DNA from: Flavobacteriales bacterium | GTDB taxonomy: Bacteria > Bacteroidota > Bacteroidia > Flavobacteriales_D > Crocinitomicaceae | Assembly (NCBI GenBank): GCA_947461185.1 | Contig: CANHJY010000109.1 | Span: 1 to 6,724, forward strand | Length of the DNA stretch: 6,724 bases | Direction: 5' to 3' | Shown: piece after piece, positions 1 to 5,639 of the stretch | Layout of the letters: each line of letters starts with the position of its first letter | Numbering within the stretch: position 1 is the stretch's first letter | Translations under genes and position numbers: made by a program | Notes under the pieces: generated by a model | The model's database searches: none | Told to the model about the DNA's origin: nothing | The model's input: only the letters and a program-made list of their open reading frames with translations

Positions 1-1449
1 CATTACTAAAATTGGCGCGGTTATGCCTTCATTTCTGAGTTCAACACCCTCGTCTGCATAAGCAACCCCAAAATAATCAATGCCTTGATTGCTTAGAAAT
101 GATGCCATTTTTTCCACACCTGAACCATAAGATTGCGCTTTCACCATGGCCAAAAGTTTAACGCCTGGATTCAGACTATTCTTGAATACCGATAAGTTTT
201 CTTTCAAATTCGTTAAATCAAATTCTACTAAAGTTTTATGACTCTTTAATCTGAACACTTTGACATATCGTTGCATGTTCATATTTCGAGTTCCTTTGAG
301 TAGAACTATTGAATTTTTAAAATTGACTGGTATTTCGTCCTTTTCTGATACAATAAAATACTTGTCGGTATGATAGGATTGTACTATTTTCTCAATCTCA
401 CTTTTCTTAAAAAAATTATCTTCATCCAACCCAATTATAACTACTCGAGGTCTATTTTCCGCAATAGTTAATTGATATTCGAGAGAATGCTTTAAAGCGT
501 CGAGATCTAAGTTGTAGGTGTCGTTGATAATCGTATTGCCATGAATACCTTCAAAAAGTTCCATTCGAAGTGCCAATCTAGGTAAACTTTCAACCCTAGA
601 AACTTGAATATTTTTTTCACCAATGATATGAGCTGCAGCAGCAATTGCGAGTGTTGCATTTTGCAAACTTATTTTATCTTGAAAAGGACAATGCGCTATT
701 ATTTTTTTATACTTTGCTTCCATAGCCATTTCGCCACGAGTGGAAAGCATTTGTGCTTTACTCAAGGCAATGGATTCGGGAAATATGGTAAAACTGCAAT
801 TTTTAAACAAGATTAATTTTTCTTCCAGATGTTGGCTGTTGGAAATAAAATTTTCTTCGTGAGCACGACCAAAAGATGTAAAAATTCCAAAAGATGGTTT
901 AACGATAGGCTCCAATTTTTCCATTTCTCCTGGCCTGGAAATACCAACCTCGATCAATGCTAAATCAGCATTTTCGTTAAGCTCCAACAGCGATAAAGGA
1001 ACACCAATTTGGGAATTGTAACTTTTGGGACTGCGAATGATTTTTTTGGAATCGGCTAGTAAATGGTACAACCATTCTTTTACCGTCGTTTTTCCGGCAC
1101 TGCCAGTAATCGCTATTACAGGATAATTAAACTTTTGACGGTGGAACGCAGCGAGATTTTGCAAAGCTTGGGTGGTATCAGCAACTTCGATGAATGTCGC
1201 TCTGTCCAATAACTGCGCCTCAGGAAGTTTACTCACTACGAAATACATGATTCCTTTTTCAATCGCGGATTCAATAAATTGATGTCCGTCGCGAAATTCT
1301 CCTTTTAAGGCAAAAAATACGGATGTTGCTGAATCTATGATTTTTCGGGTGTCGATGAGTACAACATCAATAGCACCTTGAATCGTTATACCATGCACTG
1401 TTCCATGAACAGCTGTAGCAAAATCATTCAGTTCTAGATTTAGTTTCAA
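1..1449 (-). CDS. murF-alr: Bifunctional MurF ligase / alanine racemase, C-terminus cut by the window edge
   Basis: This cytoplasmic fusion enzyme joins UDP-N-acetylmuramoyl-tripeptide:D-Ala-D-Ala ligase (ATP-dependent) to PLP-dependent alanine racemase, so it both makes D-Ala and uses D-Ala-D-Ala in peptidoglycan precursor synthesis. I translated the reverse strand by hand: 483 codons are open to the left edge. MurF half, residues 1 to about 400: P-loop GSAGKTT at 116-122, YNSQIGVP at 144-151, E167 in LIEVGIS, H197 in GRAHEENF, K211 as a candidate for the Mur-ligase carbamylated lysine, and NDTYN at 309-313. Racemase half begins near residue 405 (LVEFD at 407-411), with the PLP lysine K437 in MVKAQSYGSG. 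Such fusions are known from Bacteroidota and run to roughly 800 residues, so about 330 are missing here. The start is TTG: an in-frame stop lies 10 bases upstream, no ATG is available, and MKLNLELNDF fits the family N-terminus. It overlaps the tdk stop by 4 bases (TTGA), suggesting translational coupling. Confidence 0.93.
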   Translation of the reverse strand, partial: MKLNLELNDFATAVHGTVHGITIQGAIDVVLIDTRKIIDSATSVFFALKGEFRDGHQFIESAIEKGIMYFVVSKLPEAQLLDRATFIEVADTTQALQNLAAFHRQKFNYPVIAITGSAGKTTVKEWLYHLLADSKKIIRSPKSYNSQIGVPLSLLELNENADLALIEVGISRPGEMEKLEPIVKPSFGIFTSFGRAHEENFISNSQHLEEKLILFKNCSFTIFPESIALSKAQMLSTRGEMAMEAKYKKIIAHCPFQDKISLQNATLAIAAAAHIIGEKNIQVSRVESLPRLALRMELFEGIHGNTIINDTYNLDLDALKHSLEYQLTIAENRPRVVIIGLDEDNFFKKSEIEKIVQSYHTDKYFIVSEKDEIPVNFKNSIVLLKGTRNMNMQRYVKVFRLKSHKTLVEFDLTNLKENLSVFKNSLNPGVKLLAMVKAQSYGSGVEKMASFLSNQGIDYFGVAYADEGVELRNEGITAPILVM

Positions 1450-2021
1450 TGTGCTGTTTTATTGTAACAAGAACGACAAAGCGGCATATATTTTTCAGTG
1501 GCTCCAACCAATACTTGATCTTTTTCCTCTGCCGTTCTGTGAGAAAACTGAGCCAAATTACCGCAAGATACACATATTGCATGCACTTTAGTTACGTATT
1601 CGGCAATACATAATATTTTCGGCATGGGACCAAAAGGAACACCTAGGTAATCCATATCTAAACCGGCCAATATAACTCTTACACCTTTTTTTGCCAAGGT
1701 GTTTGCAACTTCTACTACCCCATCATCAAAAAATTGCGCTTCATCAATGGCTACAACACGCTCATTTGTCCATATTGTCAAAATTTCAGCAGCATTTTCA
1801 ACAGCCTGTGCTTTTAAGGTTGTGCCTTGATGACTCACCACATTTTCTTCATGATAGCGATTATCAACGAGTGGTTTAAACAATAAAAGTTTTTGATTAG
1901 CAAATTGTGCTCTTCTCAAACGACGAATTAACTCTTCAGTTTTGCCTGAAAACATGGAGCCACAAACGACTTCTATCCAGCCGTTTTGGCGCCCCTCCGT
2001 GGGAAATTGTTCTAAAAACAT
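1446..2021 (-). CDS. tdk: Thymidine kinase (type II, TK1-like)
   Basis: Phosphorylates thymidine to dTMP with ATP in the cytoplasmic pyrimidine salvage pathway. Numbering from the ATG at 2021 (191 residues): P-loop GSMFSGKT at 21-28; DEAQFF at 93-98, with E94 as the likely catalytic base; the AGLDMDYLGVPFGPMP segment at 119-134; and four zinc-binding cysteines at 150, 153, 182 and 185 (CVSC and CRSC) of the lasso domain. All family landmarks are intact and the length is normal. An in-frame TTG two codons upstream (2025-2027) could also be proposed as start. I prefer the ATG because MFLEQF resembles the start of related Bacteroidota enzymes and because the predicted promoter box at 2029-2036 would place transcription initiation after the TTG. 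It is the first gene of a leftward unit with murF-alr and is divergent from the gene at 2203. Confidence 0.96.
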   Translation of the reverse strand: MFLEQFPTEGRQNGWIEVVCGSMFSGKTEELIRRLRRAQFANQKLLLFKPLVDNRYHEENVVSHQGTTLKAQAVENAAEILTIWTNERVVAIDEAQFFDDGVVEVANTLAKKGVRVILAGLDMDYLGVPFGPMPKILCIAEYVTKVHAICVSCGNLAQFSHRTAEEKDQVLVGATEKYMPLCRSCYNKTAH

Positions 2022-2028
2022 ATTCAAA

Positions 2029-2056
2029 CAAATTTAGATATGTTATCAACATTCAA
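2029..2056 (-). promoter_or_regulatory. Bacteroidota-type promoter for tdk-murF-alr
   Basis: Read on the minus strand, TTG (2056-2054) is followed after exactly 17 bases by TAAATTTG (2036-2029). This is a full match to the -33 TTG and -7 TAnnTTTG consensus used by the primary sigma factor in Bacteroidota. The last G of the box is only 7 bases from the ATG at 2021, so transcription would start within a few bases of the start codon, giving a leaderless or nearly leaderless mRNA. This is inferred from the sequence alone. Confidence 0.55.
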
Positions 2057-2085
2057 TTTATGAGAAAATCTCACTACAATGTTGA
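2046..2085. repeat. Inverted repeat TCAACATT / AATGTTGA next to the tdk promoter
   Basis: TCAACATT at 2046-2053 is the exact reverse complement of AATGTTGA at 2078-2085, with 24 bases between. Each arm extends outward by four more complementary bases (GTTA at 2042-2045 and TAAC at 2087-2090) if one bulged C at 2086 is allowed. The left arm lies inside the spacer of the predicted tdk promoter, directly beside its TTG. A third copy of AATGTTGA is at 2173-2180, just upstream of the rightward gene. It could be an operator, but the region is AT-rich and an 8-base repeat can arise by chance. Confidence 0.35.
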
Positions 2086-2160
2086 CTAACTGATAAATCA
2101 ATTGGTAATTTTGCTAATCAAAAGTCGTTAATTTGATGTTCAATTTTAAGTTCAAGTTAG

Positions 2161-2168
2161 CAACTTTG
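2161..2168 (+). promoter_or_regulatory. Candidate -7 box for the rightward gene at 2203
   Basis: CAACTTTG matches the Bacteroidota -7 box TAnnTTTG at all fixed positions but the first and lies 34 bases upstream of the ATG at 2203. The nearest upstream TTG (2133-2135) is 25 bases away, longer than usual. An alternative box, TTAATTTG at 2128-2135, also has one mismatch and has a TTG (2102-2104) 23 bases upstream. Either could drive the rightward unit; neither is as good as the leftward promoter. Confidence 0.33.
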
Positions 2169-2202
2169 CGAAAATGTTGAAAAATTTCAAATAAAGAACC
2201 CT

Positions 2203-3015
2203 ATGTCTAATCTCAAAACAATGCACACTAACATCCTATTCCTGCAAGAGACTATTAAAAAATTGGAAAGCGGCTTGTTAGAACTTGATGAACTTGATCA
2301 AATGGTGAAGTCATCATTAGAAATTTATGAACGTGCTATCATCTTGAGATATAAAGCTTATGAAAATAAAAACATTTCAGAAGAACAAAAAATTGAAATC
2401 CAACCTGAGTTAGTTAACGTTTCTGAAGAACAGCCAATCATAATGGAACCAATCGATGCTGTTTCTACTAAGCAACAAGAAAATGATATAAATGAAAGTG
2501 TTGGTACCCACATTGAAACCACTATGGTTTCGGATCAAGACTCGGCGTTTTCTTTTGATCTTTTTAATGATACTGCAGAAGTAATTAAAGATGAAATCAT
2601 TGAGGAAGAAACGATTGAGCATGTCAACATCACTTCTTCCAGTCATGAAGAACATGGAATTGCAGAAGAGCATTTGATAATGGAGCAAATCAAAAGAACA
2701 CCTATTGGGGAAGAGAATAAGGTTTTCATCGAAACTTTTTCCGTGATTGAAGCAGATTTATTCAATCAAATCGGTATGTCACGATTAGAAACCTTGAATA
2801 ATTGTTTCGGTTTGAATGAAAAATTCGTTTATATCAATGAATTATTTAATGGTTCAAAAGACGAGTTTAACGAGACGATTCAGCAAATTGATAGCGATTC
2901 AACTTATCACGACGCATTAATTACCGCCTCTGTTTATGCCAATAAGTACAATTGGGATTTAGAAAGTTCGACCGTTTTAGATTTCATAACCAAGTTGAAA
3001 AGAAGACATGGTTAA
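2203..3015 (+). CDS. Acidic protein of unknown function with conserved-looking C-terminal block
   Basis: A 270-residue protein with no signal peptide or membrane segment, so probably cytoplasmic. Three parts can be seen. Residues 1 to about 55 are helical and heptad-like (LQETIKKLESGLLELDELDQM), perhaps a coiled coil. Residues about 58-180 are very rich in Glu, Ile and Ser, look low in complexity and are likely disordered. Residues 187-270 look folded: FNQIGMSRLETLNNCFGLNEKF, then INELFNG at 211-217 and a tryptophan at 251 in YNWD. From memory, a block of the form G(L/I)N-(D/E)-(R/K)F-x-(F/Y)-I-x-ELFNG near the C-terminus recurs in uncharacterised Bacteroidota proteins; I know of no assigned role. 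ATG 2203 is chosen as the first in-frame start; an ATG at 2221 is the alternative. Its last 8 bases overlap the start of the M28 peptidase gene, so the two are probably co-transcribed and translationally coupled. Confidence 0.82.
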   Translation: MSNLKTMHTNILFLQETIKKLESGLLELDELDQMVKSSLEIYERAIILRYKAYENKNISEEQKIEIQPELVNVSEEQPIIMEPIDAVSTKQQENDINESVGTHIETTMVSDQDSAFSFDLFNDTAEVIKDEIIEEETIEHVNITSSSHEEHGIAEEHLIMEQIKRTPIGEENKVFIETFSVIEADLFNQIGMSRLETLNNCFGLNEKFVYINELFNGSKDEFNETIQQIDSDSTYHDALITASVYANKYNWDLESSTVLDFITKLKRRHG

Positions 3016-4279
3016 ATTAAGTTGTGTTTTTATAGCATTCTTTTGTTTAATTCTACCTTCACAAGCACAACTTTCGGAAATCAAATCTCACACTGAAGCC
3101 TTATGTAGTTCAGCGTTTCATGGCCGAGGATATGTTAATTCTGGCGATTCTTTGGCATCAGAATACATCAAAAAATATTTCGAAAAAAATGAAATAGCTC
3201 CGATTAATGGGAACTATTTTCAAAGTTTTTCTTTCAACGTGAACACCTTCCCAGGAAATATGGACGTAGTTCATAACGAAAAAAAACTAATTCCAGGAAA
3301 ACATTTTTTAGTTCATCCATCCAGCAGTGGCGCAGTAATGCAAATCATACCGAAAAAAATTTCGGTAAAAGAACTATTGGATTCCAAAGTACTACTTTCA
3401 ACCATTGAACAACTTCAGAATGACACCTTATATAATGGTGTTCTCCTGGATTTTACAAAAATCACAGCTGATACCCTAAAGTTGATTCAGCCAATAGGTG
3501 AGGAATTAAGCGCAATTTTTCCAATTATTGAAGTTACTGATAGAAAATTCACTTGGTCTGTTTCAACCAAAACATTTGCAAATACTTATATTCAGGTACA
3601 AGATTCTATTTATGAGGAAGGAGCAACGTTTGATATAAACATAACATCTCAATTCACAAGAAAACACGAATCAAGAAATGTAATGGGCATTGTTCCTTCC
3701 AAAATCAAAACAGATGATTTTGTGGTATTTACTGCTCATTACGATCATCTGGGCCGAATGGGAGAATCAACTTATTTTCCTGGAGCAAATGACAATGCCA
3801 GTGGAACGGCTATCCTTCTCGAAATGGCAAGAAAAATCAAAGATAAACCGCTGAATGTAAATGCCGTTTTTATTGCTTTTGCTGGTGAGGAGGCTGGACT
3901 CATTGGCTCCAACTATTTTGTAAACCATCCAGAGATCCAATTGCAAAACATCCGTTTTTTGATTAACACTGATATTATGGGTAGTGGCGAGGAAGGTATT
4001 ACTGTTGTGAATGCAACGCTCCATGATAAAGCGTTTCAACTTTTAAAAAAAATAAATAAAAAGAAAAAACTTGTTAAAGAAATCAAATCAAGAGGTCCAG
4101 CTGCAAATTCTGACCACTATTGGTTCTCTCAAGAAGGCGTTCCAAGTTTTTTTATTTACACCATGGGACCTAATAAAAACTATCACGATATTTTCGATAC
4201 CTACAGCAATCTTTCCTTTGCGGCCACGGAAAATGTGTTTGAACTTATCTATGCTTTTGCAAAAAAGGTCAAAAACTAA
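3008..4279 (+). CDS. Secreted M28-family zinc metallopeptidase
   Basis: A 423-residue exported peptidase, probably a periplasmic aminopeptidase with two metal ions at the active site. Residues 1-20 form a signal peptide (hydrophobic core about 6-16, cleavage predicted after SQA, before Q21); there is no lipobox cysteine. Residues about 21-215 form an N-terminal region containing the AFHGRGYVNSGDSLASEYI segment common in bacterial M28 enzymes. The catalytic domain follows with all expected residues: H244 and D246 in AHYDHLG, bridging D262 in GANDNASG, general base E294 and ligand E295 in GEEAG, D322 in NTDIMG, and H393 in YHDIFDT. It ends at KKVKN with no T9SS sorting domain, so it probably stays in the periplasm. 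The ATG at 3008 is supported by the signal peptide and the 8-base overlap with the preceding gene. Substrate specificity cannot be read from the sequence. Confidence 0.94.
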   Translation: MVKLSCVFIAFFCLILPSQAQLSEIKSHTEALCSSAFHGRGYVNSGDSLASEYIKKYFEKNEIAPINGNYFQSFSFNVNTFPGNMDVVHNEKKLIPGKHFLVHPSSSGAVMQIIPKKISVKELLDSKVLLSTIEQLQNDTLYNGVLLDFTKITADTLKLIQPIGEELSAIFPIIEVTDRKFTWSVSTKTFANTYIQVQDSIYEEGATFDINITSQFTRKHESRNVMGIVPSKIKTDDFVVFTAHYDHLGRMGESTYFPGANDNASGTAILLEMARKIKDKPLNVNAVFIAFAGEEAGLIGSNYFVNHPEIQLQNIRFLINTDIMGSGEEGITVVNATLHDKAFQLLKKINKKKKLVKEIKSRGPAANSDHYWFSQEGVPSFFIYTMGPNKNYHDIFDTYSNLSFAATENVFELIYAFAKKVKN

Positions 4280-4323
4280 AAATTAAGTAATAACCCACAA
4301 TTGTGAAATACTGGAAAAACCTT

Positions 4324-4345
4324 AATTTCGCTGAAATTTCTTTTT
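4324..4345 (+). terminator. Weak hairpin plus T-run after the peptidase gene
   Basis: AATTTC (4324-4329) and GAAATT (4333-4338) can pair around a 3-base loop and are followed by TTTCTTTTT (4337-4345). The stem has only 6 pairs, one of them G-C, so it would be weak. It lies in the 95-base gap between the peptidase gene and the GTG-started gene. No TAnnTTTG promoter box is visible in that gap, so read-through is as likely as termination. Confidence 0.25.
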
Positions 4346-4374
4346 CATTTATTGTAAAAATAAGATCATCTTAA

Positions 4375-5598
4375 GTGGGATTTAAGAAAGTTATTCAAAG
4401 TAAATGGGTGCGCATTCCATATTTTGTTGTGGTGCATGGCTTGGCTGCGTATGGTCTTTTTCTGCTGGCGGTTTATTTTGCTATGAAATTTAACCTTACC
4501 AATGAGGCCGGTGCAATAGATCCCAATAATCGCTATTTTCAAGAAATGGATGGCAAATACAATCAAAACTTCAAAGTTGATAGTATCTCCGTTGCAAAAA
4601 ATAGGTACGAAGTCTTAAATCGCATAATACTACTTAATGATTTTTTTCCTCAAAATGCGGAAACAATAAGAAAGGTTTATGAAACTACAAAAAATGAAAA
4701 ACTAGCACTTCAAATGTTGGATGCAGTAGATTTACATTTACAGCAAAACAAATCATATCAAGACCAAAAAATTAAAGTGATAGCGAAAAGCAAGAAAGAT
4801 CCAATTGTTAATGGATTAAGCGCTATCGAATGGATGAATGTTGTAGAATGGAAATATTTCAAAAAAGCATTAGTTAAGGATAAGAAATGGATTGATTCTG
4901 CAGCAAGAGCAACGGGTGTAGAAGCCAGAATAATTGTTTGTTGTCTTGTTGGTGAACAAGTACGGATGTTCAATTCGAGAAGAGAAAAATTCAAAACATT
5001 AGTTGCTCCACTAAAATCATTGGTATTGGAGACCAATCAATCTTATGGTGTAACAGGCATAAAAGATCATACAGCCAAAAGAATTGAGGAAAATCTAAAA
5101 AACACAAGCAGTCCTTATTATTTAGGCCCCGAATTCGAACATTTGTTGGATTATGATTCAACAGAGGTCATTGCTAGTAATAAACACAACGACTCTTTAG
5201 GAATTAGATTAAAAAGATTAGTTCAGTATGACAATCATTATTATTCCTATTTGTATGCTGGATTATTCGTAAGGCAAATTAAGGAACAATGGCAAAAAGC
5301 GGGTTTCCCTATTGACAACCGCCCCGAAATTTTAGCCTCACTGTTCAATTTAGGTTATCAAAAATCCAAGCCCAAAAAAGATCCTGCTGTTGGTGGTTCC
5401 AATTTTAAAATAAATGATACTGAACATACCTTCGGTTCTGTTGCATTTGATTTCTATTATTCTGGTGAATTGGTAGATGAGTTTCCTTATCAAAACGAGA
5501 AATTTATCGCTCCAGCTCCAAAACCTATCAAAAAGATTTCGCCAGAAAATTCTCCAAAGTATCCAAAAGGTGAGTCTGCAATACCTAAAGTAAACTAA
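4375..5598 (+). CDS. Membrane-anchored protein with lytic-transglycosylase-like pattern
   Basis: A 407-residue protein. Residues 14-36 form one hydrophobic segment after a basic N-terminus, so it is probably a signal anchor with the rest in the periplasm. Residues about 165-370 carry an ordered set of features like those of lysozyme-fold transglycosylases: a hydrophobic helix ending in E194 (RIIVCCLVGEQVRMF), SYGVTGIKDHTA at 223-234 (compare S-x-x-G-x-x-Q-I-x-x-x-TA), and EILASLFNLGY at 318-328 (compare A-x-YNAG). The usual Gln of the second motif is Gly228 here, and the spacing from E194 is about 30 residues, longer than in classical Slt enzymes. Peptidoglycan cleavage is therefore possible but unproven. 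The C-terminal tail, about 375-407, is rich in Pro and Lys. The start is GTG at 4375: a TAA codon lies immediately upstream in frame, and later starts would cut into the basic N-terminus or membrane segment. Confidence 0.8.
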   Translation: MGFKKVIQSKWVRIPYFVVVHGLAAYGLFLLAVYFAMKFNLTNEAGAIDPNNRYFQEMDGKYNQNFKVDSISVAKNRYEVLNRIILLNDFFPQNAETIRKVYETTKNEKLALQMLDAVDLHLQQNKSYQDQKIKVIAKSKKDPIVNGLSAIEWMNVVEWKYFKKALVKDKKWIDSAARATGVEARIIVCCLVGEQVRMFNSRREKFKTLVAPLKSLVLETNQSYGVTGIKDHTAKRIEENLKNTSSPYYLGPEFEHLLDYDSTEVIASNKHNDSLGIRLKRLVQYDNHYYSYLYAGLFVRQIKEQWQKAGFPIDNRPEILASLFNLGYQKSKPKKDPAVGGSNFKINDTEHTFGSVAFDFYYSGELVDEFPYQNEKFIAPAPKPIKKISPENSPKYPKGESAIPKVN

Positions 5599-5639
5599 GT
5601 AATCGGATTTTTTCTTATTATTGAATTCCAATTTATCGA

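Noticed and set aside
604..816. Open frame on the plus strand of about 70 codons
   Set aside because: It is antisense to the MurF coding region, has no recognisable motif, and the opposite frame carries clear family motifs.
2025..2027. TTG as the start codon of thymidine kinase
   Set aside because: The ATG at 2021 fits the family N-terminus better, and the predicted promoter would start transcription downstream of this TTG.
2410..2688. Minus-strand open frame of 92 codons inside the unknown acidic gene
   Set aside because: It has no start context or motif and mirrors the Glu-rich coding strand (rich in Phe, Ile and Asn), as a shadow frame would.
4044..4079. A-rich stretch in the peptidase gene as a possible slippage site
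   Set aside because: It simply encodes a Lys/Asn/Ile-rich segment (KKINKKKKLVKEI); the frame continues to intact downstream M28 motifs, so no frameshift is needed.
4296..4305. Perfect 10-base palindrome CACAATTGTG after the peptidase gene
   Set aside because: It has no room for a hairpin loop and no neighbouring promoter elements; such short palindromes are expected by chance in AT-rich DNA.
4758..5036. Minus-strand open frame of 92 codons with hydrophobic stretches
   Set aside because: It lies wholly inside the 407-residue plus-strand gene and its composition is explained by antisense reading.
5607..5615. T-rich run after the transglycosylase-like gene as a terminator
   Set aside because: No inverted repeat precedes it, and the next gene starts only 41 bases after the previous stop with no visible promoter of its own.
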